64,000 bases of DNA. Origin: CAVZBW01 sp963773635. Lineage in GTDB: Bacteria; Actinomycetota; Acidimicrobiia; Acidimicrobiales; RAAP-2. Where the stretch lies: NCBI GenBank assembly GCA_963773635.1, contig CAVZBW010000005.1, positions 1,488,001 through 1,552,000 on the forward strand, in the 5' to 3' direction. The stretch's first letter is position 1; the number at the start of each line of letters is the position of its first letter. This document shows, in pieces, positions 26,217 to 34,220 of this stretch. The translations under genes and the position numbers were made by a program. Under the pieces are notes generated by a model. That model saw only the letters and a program-made list of their open reading frames with translations, searched no databases and was not told where the DNA came from.

Positions 26217-26225
26217 CCCGCCCCC

Positions 26226-26936
26226 TCACGCCAGAGGGTTCCCGGCGGCGGACAGCCGGCCGTCGTCCCCGGGCAACCAGTAGTCGCGACGCACCGGGCG
26301 CCAGGCGGCCCGCCGCCCGCTGCTGCGAACCTCGGCGCGGCGTGCCCGCAGCGGCACGTGCCCACGCTCCACTCCCCACCACGAGGTCTCCCCGAGCTGG
26401 AGGTGCACGTCCGCCGGCTCGGGCCAACCCTCCGCCCGCCGGGTCAGCACCACCAGGACCACCTGGCGATCCCGGGTGCGGGCCACCAGGTGACGGGCCG
26501 CGGTCATGGCCGCCCTGGCCGGTGGTCGCACGAGCACCACCTCCAGCCCGTCCACCAAGGCGGCGGCGGTGTCCGCCCAACCGGACCCCGGGTCCGGGAC
26601 CAGGGCCAAACGCTCGAGGTCCACGCCGAGCTCGGCCACGGCCACCACGCCGGGATCGCCGAACCCGACCGCAGCGCACCAGCTCCCGGCGGCCGACGCG
26701 GCCACCAGAAGCGAGAAGGCCAGGGTCGTGGCCCCGTGGCCAGGGTCGCCGGTCACGAGCACCGTGCAGCCACGCCGGAACGCCCCGTCGGGGAACAGGG
26801 GTGACAGGAGGGGGTCGACGGGGAGCAGCCGATCCCCGGCCGGGGAGATCGGCCGCACCCGGGTGGCGAGCGCAGGAGGGAGGGGTGGGCGCCCGGCTCG
26901 CGTCCCGGGGGTGCGGGGAGCGGTCTTTACGAACAT
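26226..26936 (-). CDS. imuA: ImuA/ImuA'-like RecA-fold mutasome protein
   Basis: A 236-residue protein upstream of imuB-dnaE2. A RecA-like core is visible: a degenerate Walker A segment L-V-T-G-D-P-G-H-G-A-T-T-L-A (about residue 60) and hydrophobic strands at L-E-V-V-L-V-R-P-P and V-V-L-V-V-L-T-R-R. The C-terminus D-Y-W-L-P-G is of the ImuA type. The ATG at 26936 lies inside the LexA box; a -10-like TAGAGT ends 9 nt upstream, so a leaderless message starting at or near this codon is likely. First gene of the SOS-controlled imuA-imuB-dnaE2 cassette, with imuB 9 bp downstream. Confidence 0.85.
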   Translation of the reverse strand: MFVKTAPRTPGTRAGRPPLPPALATRVRPISPAGDRLLPVDPLLSPLFPDGAFRRGCTVLVTGDPGHGATTLAFSLLVAASAAGSWCAAVGFGDPGVVAVAELGVDLERLALVPDPGSGWADTAAALVDGLEVVLVRPPARAAMTAARHLVARTRDRQVVLVVLTRRAEGWPEPADVHLQLGETSWWGVERGHVPLRARRAEVRSSGRRAAWRPVRRDYWLPGDDGRLSAAGNPLA

Positions 26937-26943
26937 ATGTTCG
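26930..26943. promoter_or_regulatory. LexA (SOS) box
   Basis: The sequence CGAACATATGTTCG is a perfect 14-bp palindrome with the Gram-positive/actinobacterial GAAC-N4-GTTC core. It covers the start codon of imuA, and a TAGAGT -10-like hexamer (minus strand, 26951-26946) sits immediately upstream. LexA bound here would block both polymerase and translation start, giving tight damage-inducible control of the mutasome operon. Confidence 0.9.
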
Positions 26944-27045
26944 CCACTCTACCGACGGGCCCCGGCGGTTGCATCCGGGGGCCGAGCCGAGCCGGCAGCG
27001 GTCCCCCCTGGCCGGGATCCGCGTGGCCCGGCCCGACCGTACTAG

Positions 27046-27171
27046 CATTTTTACTGCAGTAAATTGCTCACGACGAACAACCCGGTCGGTCCGGGCAGCT
27101 TCAGCATGGACTACGGCATCGACACCATCCAGGGCGTCTCCGAGCCCGTGTGGTGCAACCTCGGTTCGTGA
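27046..27171 (+). pseudogene. short gene remnant of unknown family
   Basis: An open stretch of about 40 codons ends at TGA 27169-27171 and reads like the tail of a protein (N-P-V-G-P-G-S-F-S-M-D-Y-G-I-D-T-I-Q then V-S-E-P-V-W-C-N-L-G-S). The only starts are TTG 27064 and ATG 27106, and no ribosome-binding site is evident. I do not recognise the family. It lies in the roughly 280-bp space between the SOS cassette and the cyclase gene and follows a 14-bp palindrome, so it may be what is left of a deleted gene and its operator. A hairpin GAGCCG-GCGG-CGGCTC follows its stop (27170-27185). Confidence 0.3.
27050..27063. promoter_or_regulatory. TTTACTGCAGTAAA palindrome
   Basis: A perfect 14-bp AT-rich palindrome in an otherwise GC-rich intergenic stretch. 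Its size and symmetry fit a TetR/MarR/GntR-type operator or a zinc/manganese-type site, but no regulator gene or clear promoter adjoins it. Confidence 0.45.
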
Positions 27172-27226
27172 GCCGGCGGCGGCTCGGTGACGGCCGTCTC
27201 CGTGACGACAGGACGGCTGGCGCCGT

Positions 27227-30200
27227 TCAGCAGAGCGAAGCCACGAGCGTGTCCGCCCGCTGCTCGAGGCCCCCGAACCCGAACCGCTGGGCCGTCTCGA
27301 GCGCCTGAGCAGACAGGTTGCGGACCTCGGCATGCAGACCGCCTTCGCGCAGGAGATCGGCAAAATCAAGCTGCGTCTGGGCGGTCCAGTAGGGCGACTG
27401 GAGACGCTCGTGGACCTCGAGCGCCCGCCGAAAGTGGCCCTCCGCCTCATCGGGACGACCCAGCCGGTGGGCCAGGCAGCCGAGCGACCGAGCCAACGCA
27501 CCGCTGGCGGTCGCGACGTTGAAGGCGACCAGGCCCGAGTGCGGCTCCAGCACCCCGTAGAGCGCCTCCATGGCCGGGACGTCGTCGAGCGCGACCGCGC
27601 ACTCCTGCCAGAGGGCGATCGTCGACGTCCACGTGAGATCGCGGGGCACGTCGGCAAACGCTGCGCACACGCCGTCGGCAAAGAGGGCCCTGGCGTCGTC
27701 CAGGCGGCCGAGCGAGCAGTACGCCCAGCCGAGCACGGTCTTGAGCACCGGGATGGCCGGGTTCTCGGCTGCCGCCGTCGCGACGAGGTCGACCAGCTCC
27801 CCCTGACGCCCCTGCTGGCGCCGGATGGCGAACAGCAACCCCCCGTACGCGCCGAGGGCCTCGGGCGCACCGATGCGGCTGGCGGTGGCCAGGGCCTCGT
27901 CGTTGAGCGTCTCCGCCCGCGCCAGGTCGCCGGCCAGGAGCGCCCGCCCGGCCCGGGTCATCAACAGTTCCCACTGGCAGTGGAGCAACCCGGTGCGTTG
28001 CGCGAGCGCGGCCATCTGCTCGATCCGCAGGTCGACCTCGACCATGTCGGCCACCTCCATGCAGGCGTGCACCCGGAACCAGCACGCCCGGAACCACAGG
28101 ACGGGGTCGGCGAGGCGCTCGGCCAGGGTCAGCGCTTCGCCGCTCTCGACCAGGCGGGCCGCCGAGAGCTCCGGCTGGACCCGGAAGAGGTAGCCATTGA
28201 GCAGGACGTCGAGCGCCGCCGTCGGATCGGAGAGGTCGGAAGCAAGGGCCAGCGCCTCCTCGGCCAGCGCCCGCCGGCGTTCCCACTCCCGGGCATCGGT
28301 CGCCTCGGCCAAAGAGAGAAGGAGCAAGGCCCGCGACGCCCCGTCGTCGCCGACCGCGGCGAGCGCGGCCTCGAGCACGGCGATCCGTTGGGCGTCCGCC
28401 ACCCCCGCACGGGTGTCCCCCCGGCGGCCCCCGAGGGCCGCTGCGACGAGCAGGTCGGAGTCGCCGAGCCGTCGGGCGACCGCGGCCGCCTGGAGCAGGG
28501 TGTCCCGGTGCTCGGGCATGCCGGCCAGGAACTGGGCGGTCCCGAGGTCGACGAGGAGACGGCCGCGCTCCTGGGCGTCGTCCGTCTCCTGGCGGTCGAG
28601 CAGCTCGAGCGCCTCGGTGAACCGCGCCACCGCGTCGTCGGGGGCATACGAACGGAGCGCGGCCTCCCCGGCGCGGCGGGCGTAGTAGAGGGCTTTGCTC
28701 ACGTCGGTCGGCCGGGTAGCGGCCAGCCAGTGGTGGGCGAGCGCCGCCAGGTGCTCCGGGCTCTCCCGGCTGGCGACCTCCAGGGCCTCGGCGACCCTCT
28801 GGTGGGCCAGTTGGCGCCGGGTCGCGCTCATGTCCTGGTAGAGGGTCTGCTGGATCAGGGCATGGACAAACCGGTAGCGGGCGGCCTGCCCGTCCGCCTC
28901 GGCGATGAGCCCCGCGCCGCTGGCCTGCTCGAGGGTGTCGACGAGCCGGAGCTCGTCGGCATCGAGGAGTGCGGCCAGCAGCGGGAGCTCGAAGTCCCGG
29001 CCGATCACCGCCGCCATCGAGAGCGCCCGCTCGATGTCCGTCCCCAACCGCTCCACCCGGTGCGCCACGACCTCACGGACGCTCCCCGGGAGCCCCACGT
29101 GTCCAAGGCCCTTGGCGAGCCGCCAGATGCCGTCGGGTCCCTGCACGAAGGTGCCGCTCTCGGCCAGGTGCCAGATGAGCTCGACCAAGAAGAACGGGTT
29201 GCCCCCGGTCTCCCGGCGCAGGGCATGCGCCAACGCCACGCCCTCGTCGGTCATGTCATGACCCGCCGCCGCCTCGAGCAGCCCGATGACGTCCACGTCG
29301 GCCAGTCCTGAGAGCGCGACCCGGTGCACGTCGGGCTCCCTGCGCAGCTCCGCGAGCAGCGAGGCCAGCGGGTGGCCCCGGTACAGGTCGCTGTCGCGGA
29401 AGGTGCCGACCACGGTGACGCGCATGGGCAGGGAGGATCCGACCAGGTGACGCAGCAGCTGGAGCGTCGCGGCGTCGGCCCAGTGGAGGTCGTCCAGCAC
29501 CACCGCGATCGGAGTGGTGCGAGAGGCGAACGCCAGGAGCCGCACGGCGCCTTCCATGATCATGAAGCGCTCGGCGTCGGCGTCGGTGCCGGGAGCGGGA
29601 GCCTCGTCGCCGACGATACGGGCCAATGCGGGGACCAGCCGAGCCAGGGCCAGGCCGTTCTCCTCGGCGAACCGGGCGAGCGAGTCGGCCGGGATGGCAT
29701 CGACCAGATTGGACAGGGCGGCCACCCAGGGTCGGTAGGGAATCGCCAGGTCCTCCTCGGCACCGCCGTAGAGGACACTGGACCCCTCCGCGTGGGCCGC
29801 CCTGGCGGCCTTGGCCACGAGCGTGGTCTTGCCCATGCCCGGCTCGCCCGAGACGAGCACCACGCCGAGACGATCCTCGGCAACCGATCTCTTGTGGACA
29901 TCGGCGATAAGGGACAGCTCGTTGTCGCGCCCGCAAAAGGCGAAGAGGGTCTCGGCAGAGGTGCCGACCAGGCGGACGGGGAGGGGCAGCTGGACACCGA
30001 CGTCGGCGAGCTCGGGGCCGAGCTCCCAGAGAACCTCGACCACCTGGACGGGATCCGGGAGTCCCTTGAGCACGACGCTGCCGCGAGTCGCCAGCTCCTG
30101 CGTGGAATGGCGTCCGGCGATCGCCCGGACCATGTCGGTGGTGAGGATCTGGCCGGCGCCGGCGTGCGCGCAGAGCCTCGACGCCTCGATCACTGGGTCG

Positions 30201-30532
30201 CCGAAGTAGTCGCCGTCCTCCTCGGTGGCCTCCCCCATCGAGAGGCCGACTCGGATGGCCAGGCTCTCCCGGCTCCGGCGGTTGTGCCGCTCGACCGCCT
30301 GTTGCATCTTGGCTGCGCAGGAGATGCCTCCCCTCAGGCTGGAGAACGTCACCATGATGCCGTCGCCCAGGTTCTTGACCTCCGTGCCCCCGGAGTCCGT
30401 CACGGCCCCTCGCAGCAGCGCGAAGTGTTCGTGACGGACCTCATCGGCGCGCCCCGGGTCCAGGGAAGAGAACATCTCGGTCGAGCCCACGAGGTCGGTG
30501 AAGAGCACCGTGACGGTCTGAGACGTGGCCAC
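27227..30532 (-). CDS. class III adenylyl/guanylyl cyclase-AAA ATPase-TPR regulator
   Basis: An 1101-residue signalling protein. Residues of about 1-180 form a class III cyclase homology domain: V-L-F-T-D-L-V-G-S-T-E with the first metal Asp, E-V-K-N-L-G-D-G-I-M-V-T-F with Lys and second metal Asp, and G-L-S-M-G-E-A. Residues of about 210-480 are a STAND-like AAA/NB-ARC ATPase: Walker A G-E-P-G-M-G-K-T-T-L and Walker B V-V-L-D-D-L-H-W-A-D. The remainder is alpha-helical TPR-like repeat. It resembles the common actinobacterial cyclase/AAA/TPR architecture but has no C-terminal LuxR helix-turn-helix. It may make a cyclic nucleotide under control of an unknown ligand. It is not a CD-NTase. Confidence 0.9.
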   Translation of the reverse strand: MATSQTVTVLFTDLVGSTEMFSSLDPGRADEVRHEHFALLRGAVTDSGGTEVKNLGDGIMVTFSSLRGGISCAAKMQQAVERHNRRSRESLAIRVGLSMGEATEEDGDYFGDPVIEASRLCAHAGAGQILTTDMVRAIAGRHSTQELATRGSVVLKGLPDPVQVVEVLWELGPELADVGVQLPLPVRLVGTSAETLFAFCGRDNELSLIADVHKRSVAEDRLGVVLVSGEPGMGKTTLVAKAARAAHAEGSSVLYGGAEEDLAIPYRPWVAALSNLVDAIPADSLARFAEENGLALARLVPALARIVGDEAPAPGTDADAERFMIMEGAVRLLAFASRTTPIAVVLDDLHWADAATLQLLRHLVGSSLPMRVTVVGTFRDSDLYRGHPLASLLAELRREPDVHRVALSGLADVDVIGLLEAAAGHDMTDEGVALAHALRRETGGNPFFLVELIWHLAESGTFVQGPDGIWRLAKGLGHVGLPGSVREVVAHRVERLGTDIERALSMAAVIGRDFELPLLAALLDADELRLVDTLEQASGAGLIAEADGQAARYRFVHALIQQTLYQDMSATRRQLAHQRVAEALEVASRESPEHLAALAHHWLAATRPTDVSKALYYARRAGEAALRSYAPDDAVARFTEALELLDRQETDDAQERGRLLVDLGTAQFLAGMPEHRDTLLQAAAVARRLGDSDLLVAAALGGRRGDTRAGVADAQRIAVLEAALAAVGDDGASRALLLLSLAEATDAREWERRRALAEEALALASDLSDPTAALDVLLNGYLFRVQPELSAARLVESGEALTLAERLADPVLWFRACWFRVHACMEVADMVEVDLRIEQMAALAQRTGLLHCQWELLMTRAGRALLAGDLARAETLNDEALATASRIGAPEALGAYGGLLFAIRRQQGRQGELVDLVATAAAENPAIPVLKTVLGWAYCSLGRLDDARALFADGVCAAFADVPRDLTWTSTIALWQECAVALDDVPAMEALYGVLEPHSGLVAFNVATASGALARSLGCLAHRLGRPDEAEGHFRRALEVHERLQSPYWTAQTQLDFADLLREGGLHAEVRNLSAQALETAQRFGFGGLEQRADTLVASLC

Positions 30533-30737
30533 CGGCTCGATCCCTTCAGAGGCGAACGAGGGGGAGCGTAAACTATTTGCGTATCAACGTCCAGATTGTC
30601 CTACGTCTTCTCGCCATTCGATGAAGACGCCGCTTCCATGGTGTCGCTTCGCGCACCAACGCGAACTCTTGGTGACGCCCGCAGAGGAAGGGGCCCGGTA
30701 GTATGAGGTCCGACCCAAGGGGCAAGAGCGGACCATC

Positions 30738-31562
30738 ATGTGCGGACGAATCTCCCTCTACACGCCGCCTTCCCGGTTGGCGAGGTTCTTCGAGGCAAAG
30801 GCGGCCGCCGGCCTCGGTGGTGAGGATCTCGAGCACGAGCCCGAGCTGGAACCGAGCTGGAACGTCGCCCCCTCCCGGGACGTGCTCATGGTGGTGGCGC
30901 GCCGGGAACACCCCGCGGAGGAAGGGCCCCCGACGTTTCAGCGTCTGCTCGTGCCGGTGAGATGGGGGCTGGTCCCGTTCTGGGCCAAGGACCCGACCGT
31001 CGGCAACCGCATGATCAATGCGCGGGCCGAGACCGTGGCCACCCAGCCGGCGTTCCGGAGGGCGTTCGAGCGGCGGCGGTGTCTCGTGGCTGCGGACGGC
31101 TTCTACGAGTGGAAGCCACCACCCACCGGCCGTCCGCGGGGCTCGCGGAAGATCCCCAGCCAGCCGTGGTACTACCGACGCCACGATGGGCAACCGCTTG
31201 CCTTGGCCGGGCTCTGGGAGACCTGGCGGCCCGAGGGTCGGCCAGACGACGTCCTCCGCACGTGCACCATCGTCGTCACCGAGGCCGGTCCGGACGTCGC
31301 CCCTGTGCACGATCGCATGCCGGTGATCGTCGAGCCAGGCGATTGGGACGAGTGGCTCGGCGTCGAGGAGGTGGCGCCCGAGGCCCTCGCGGGGCTGCTC
31401 ACCCCCTCGCCCGAGGGGAGCCTCGTGGCCCACCCGGTCGACCCCAGGATGAGCCATCCCGAGGTGGACGGCCCGGAGATCGTCGAGGCGTACACGCCCG
31501 CAGCGGACGGCGCCGAGGGGGACGGGCAGGAACAGCTCTCCTTCGTGATCCCGGAGAGCTGA
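30738..31562 (+). CDS. yedK: HMCES/YedK-type SOS-response-associated peptidase family protein
   Basis: A 274-residue SRAP protein that crosslinks to abasic sites in single-stranded DNA. The catalytic Cys is residue 2 (M-C-G-R-I-S-L-Y), which fixes the ATG 30738 start. Other conserved parts are W-N-V-A-P-S, M-I-N-A-R-A-E-T, L-V-A-A-D-G-F-Y-E-W-K (the catalytic Glu) and H-D-R-M-P-V-I (the active-site His). A TAGTAT -10-like sequence lies at 30698-30703. No LexA box was found upstream. It precedes a DUF1697 gene by 2 bp. Confidence 0.93.
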   Translation: MCGRISLYTPPSRLARFFEAKAAAGLGGEDLEHEPELEPSWNVAPSRDVLMVVARREHPAEEGPPTFQRLLVPVRWGLVPFWAKDPTVGNRMINARAETVATQPAFRRAFERRRCLVAADGFYEWKPPPTGRPRGSRKIPSQPWYYRRHDGQPLALAGLWETWRPEGRPDDVLRTCTIVVTEAGPDVAPVHDRMPVIVEPGDWDEWLGVEEVAPEALAGLLTPSPEGSLVAHPVDPRMSHPEVDGPEIVEAYTPAADGAEGDGQEQLSFVIPES

Positions 31563-31564
31563 TC

Positions 31565-32098
31565 GTGCCGCTCTATGCCGCACTCCTGAGAGGGGTCAAC
31601 GTCGGGGGTCGCAAGCTACCGATGGCGGACCTGCGCGAGATCCTCGTGTCGCTCGGCTACGACGACGTCGTCACCTACGTGCAGAGTGGCAACGCCATCT
31701 TTTCCACCCGGCGCAAGGCCTCCCGGATCGGGCCCGAGATCGAGGAGCGACTGGCCGCCGACTTCTCGATGGACGTCCCGGTCATCGTCCGGACTCACGC
31801 CGAGCTGATCGGGACGCTCGAGGCCAATCCCTTCGTCGGGCACGCGGACCCGGCTCGGCTGCACGTCACCTTCCTTGCCGAGTCGCCGCCGCCAGCGCGC
31901 CTCTCGGCCATCGAGCCCGAGCGTTACGTCCCCGACGAGTGGCGCGCCGGCGAACGGGTCGTCTATCTCCATTGCCCGCAGGGATACGGCGAGACCAAGC
32001 TCAACAACGGATTTTGGGAGCGGCGGCTGGAGACCGTGGCCACGACACGCAACTGGAAGACCGTCGGCAAATTGGCGGAGCTCACCGACCCTGGCTGA
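31565..32098 (+). CDS. DUF1697 family protein
   Basis: A 177-residue cytoplasmic protein with a GTG start 2 bp after the yedK stop. DUF1697 hallmarks are the opening Y-A-A-L-L-R-G-V-N-V-G-G, Y-V-Q-S-G-N-A-I-F, the V-I-V-R-T strand, and the C-terminal K-L-N-N-G-F-W-E-R-R-L and T-T-R-N-W-K-T-V. Function is not established for the family. It is presumably cotranscribed with yedK; the membrane-protein gene beginning the accessory island starts 35 bp later. Confidence 0.9.
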   Translation: MPLYAALLRGVNVGGRKLPMADLREILVSLGYDDVVTYVQSGNAIFSTRRKASRIGPEIEERLAADFSMDVPVIVRTHAELIGTLEANPFVGHADPARLHVTFLAESPPPARLSAIEPERYVPDEWRAGERVVYLHCPQGYGETKLNNGFWERRLETVATTRNWKTVGKLAELTDPG

Positions 32099-32133
32099 AG
32101 GTAGCCTGGAACGACCTGTCCGGGGGAGGACTC

Positions 32134-32646
32134 ATGGTCGATCAAACGTCTGCCAACCTCTGGAATGACTCGATCACACCGGAGGCCTATACGGCAGAAA
32201 GGAGAGAGTACCAAGCCGCCGTCTTGGAGCAGTACAAGCTCTATGTCGGGCTGGCGGACCAGGTGAGTGCCCGTAGGGGCACGACGAACAGCTTCTTCGT
32301 CACCCTCAACACGGCCGTCTTTGCGCTCATCGGAGCGCTGGCCACGAGAACCTCAGGGCACTCGAGCTGGCTGCTCATCTTCCCGCTGTTGGGCCTCGAA
32401 GGGGAGTGCTTTGCCTGGTTCTACCTTGTCCGCTCCTACCGGTTGCTCAACGGGGCCAAGTTTGCCGTGGTCGGGGCTCTGGAAGAGCGACTCCCGGCCT
32501 CCCCTTGGTGGAGGGCCGAATGGTCTGCCCTGGGAGAGGGTCGCGATCGAACGAAATACTGGCCGCTGACGCACCTGGAGCAGTGGATCCCCGTCCTCTT
32601 TGCGCTCGTTTACCTGGGCGTCTTCATCGGCGCTCTTGCCAGTTGA
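32134..32646 (+). CDS. RipA-like (8xMP-type) membrane protein paired with STING gene
   Basis: A 170-residue protein with a strong ribosome-binding site (GGGGGAGG, 5 nt before ATG). A soluble amphipathic N-terminus contains L-E-Q-Y-K-L-Y-V-G-L-A-D-Q-V-S-A-R-R followed by T-N-S-F-F-V-T-L-N-T; this segment and the late E-E-R-L-P block followed by L-T-H-L-E-Q-W-I-P-V are what I recognise as the RipA/octameric-membrane-protein family. Predicted membrane helices are at residues 53-70, 79-98 and 150-168. The next gene starts 7 bp downstream, so the two form an operon. By analogy with small membrane effectors and partners in nucleotide-signalling systems it may be an effector, anchor or channel; that role is inferred. 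Confidence 0.75.
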   Translation: MVDQTSANLWNDSITPEAYTAERREYQAAVLEQYKLYVGLADQVSARRGTTNSFFVTLNTAVFALIGALATRTSGHSSWLLIFPLLGLEGECFAWFYLVRSYRLLNGAKFAVVGALEERLPASPWWRAEWSALGEGRDRTKYWPLTHLEQWIPVLFALVYLGVFIGALAS

Positions 32647-32653
32647 GAATCTG

Positions 32654-33733
32654 ATGAGCAACGTCGATCGGCCGACGCCGAAAAAATCCTGTTTCGTCAT
32701 CGGCCCGATGGGACCTGGTCGAACCGAGCGCCTGCACAACCTCGCGAGGAACGTCGTCGGACCCCTGCTCGAGGAGATCGAGCCGGGCCAGTGGAACATC
32801 CCACCGCAAACCCCCGACCTGGAGGAACCCGGCAAGATCATGGACCAGGTGATCCGTGAGCTGGATCGCTCCGACTTGGTCATCGTGGACATCACTCACG
32901 ATGGCCCGAGCGTCTTCTACGAGTTGGCCATCAGGCACTGCCTCGGCCGACCGTACGTGATGGTGAGAGACAGCAGCGCACTCGTCAGCGAGGACGTGCG
33001 GGTCTCCTTCGATGTGGCCGACTACCGATGGAGAGAGGTCGATCTCGACCCTGCCAACCGTCAAACTGCGCGGGATCAGCTTCGGGACATCATCGGCAAC
33101 ACCCTCCGGCTGATGGCCGCTGACGCCCCCTTCGACCGCATCGGGGGGAGTCCGATCAGCAACTTCTATCGCGTGCCCCTGACGGAGGTGTCGGCCGGCG
33201 CCGGCTTGGCCTACGGCTACTGGGCGAACCTCGTGAGACCAGCCCTGTCCGCGCTGAGCGACAACGCACCCTTCTCCTGGGGAAGGAAGGGTCCTGCATT
33301 CACGGAGACGTGGTGGACCCACATGACGTTGCATATCTTCCTGCCGAAACGGCTCAGCCAAGCCAACCGGGTGGACATCGACCGCTTGACAGATCAGATG
33401 TTCCCCCTGATCTTCAAGTCCAAGACGCGGGACATCTTGTTGTGGACATTTCCGCACAGAGAGGGCTGCGGTGACACGCTGCGTCTCATTGACATCCCCA
33501 CGACCATGGGGGCCATCGAGGAGAGCGTCAAGATCAGGGCAGGCGTCGACACCGATCGCTTCACGTATCCATGGAGTTGGCTCGAGCGACAGGAATTCGA
33601 GCGATTCTCGAAGGTCTTTCTGATGTGCATTCAGCGCACCTCCGACGATCTGGCCAATTTCAACCTGCACGCCGTCGTGGAAGAGCAATTCGACATCGGC
33701 GCTCGTCTCGATGCGGGAAGCTGGCAACGGTGA
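32654..33733 (+). CDS. nucleoside deoxyribosyltransferase-like domain fused to STING domain
   Basis: A 359-residue soluble protein. Residues of about 11-150 resemble a 2-deoxyribosyltransferase/TIR-like fold: C-F-V-I-G-P-M-G (13-20) and D-L-V-I-V-D-I-T-H-D-G-P-S-V-F-Y-E-L (74-91), with Glu90 at the nucleophile position. Residues of about 180-346 read as a bacterial STING domain: G-L-A-Y-G-Y-W-A-N-L-V-R-P-A-L (184-198), matching the STING G-L-A-x-x-Y-x-x-x-x-L-x-x-x-L helix; L-H-I-F-L-P (226-231); R-L-I-D-I-P-T-T-M (277-285), the ligand-pocket D-x-P-T-T segment; and a terminal helix plus strand E-F-E-R-F-S-K-V-F-L...F-N-L-H-A-V-V-E-E. Inference: a cyclic-dinucleotide-gated NAD/nucleoside-degrading abortive-infection effector. 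No CD-NTase is adjacent. The assignment rests on motif recognition, not a database search. Confidence 0.75.
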   Translation: MSNVDRPTPKKSCFVIGPMGPGRTERLHNLARNVVGPLLEEIEPGQWNIPPQTPDLEEPGKIMDQVIRELDRSDLVIVDITHDGPSVFYELAIRHCLGRPYVMVRDSSALVSEDVRVSFDVADYRWREVDLDPANRQTARDQLRDIIGNTLRLMAADAPFDRIGGSPISNFYRVPLTEVSAGAGLAYGYWANLVRPALSALSDNAPFSWGRKGPAFTETWWTHMTLHIFLPKRLSQANRVDIDRLTDQMFPLIFKSKTRDILLWTFPHREGCGDTLRLIDIPTTMGAIEESVKIRAGVDTDRFTYPWSWLERQEFERFSKVFLMCIQRTSDDLANFNLHAVVEEQFDIGARLDAGSWQR

Positions 33734-33812
33734 CCACGGTCGCGTCTCGCCGAGCAAGCGAGTCTGATCCCCCCTTTGCACGTGACGTGGCGACCGGTGA
33801 CGAGGCTGCCGC

Positions 33813-34187
33813 CTAATCCGGCCCGTCCCGGCCGCCCCCGGCTCCCGGACGGCCGTACTTGGGGTGCCTCGGGTCCTCTGGGGCCACGAAGTCCCGCTTG
33901 CCACGGCCCTCGACCAGCATCCAGCCCCGGGTGGTCTTCATCCGGTGGTGGTGGCGGCAGAGCCCGTCGAGGTTCTGGAGTGCCGTCTCGTGGGTGTCCT
34001 TCCAGTCCTGGCGATGGTCCCACTCGATCCGCACCTGCTGGTTGCCGCCCCGGACCGCACAGCCGGGGTGGAGCCATTCGAGGGCGGTGCGCTGGAAGGC
34101 ACTGGGATGGCGTCCGAGATGGGCCACGTTCACCACGTCGTGGCCCTTGGGCGCGAGGAGGGACGGGCCCGGAATAGGGGCCCACAA
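33813..34187 (-). pseudogene. C-terminal fragment of a DUF222/HNH endonuclease-type protein
   Basis: A 124-residue frame matches only the end of the DUF222-HNH (13E12-repeat) family: V-V-N-V-A-H-L-G-R-H-P-S-A-F-Q-R-T-A, E-W-D-H-R-Q-D-W, N-L-D-G-L-C-R-H-H-H-R-M-K-T-T-R-G-W and E-D-P-R-H-P-K. The HNH histidines are present. Full proteins are usually over 350 residues with an N-terminal DUF222 region, which is absent; upstream sequence is a G-run tract rather than coding. The gene is therefore probably 5'-truncated. DUF222/HNH genes are often multicopy and mobile in actinobacteria. Confidence 0.7.
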
Positions 34188-34220
34188 CGGGTCCGGGAAG
34201 CGTGCTCCGGGATCCCAGGG

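Noticed and set aside
27227..30532. CD-NTase partner for the STING protein
   Set aside because: The domain is a class III cyclase (F-T-D...G-D-G-I-M-V-T-F), not the nucleotidyltransferase fold of CD-NTases.
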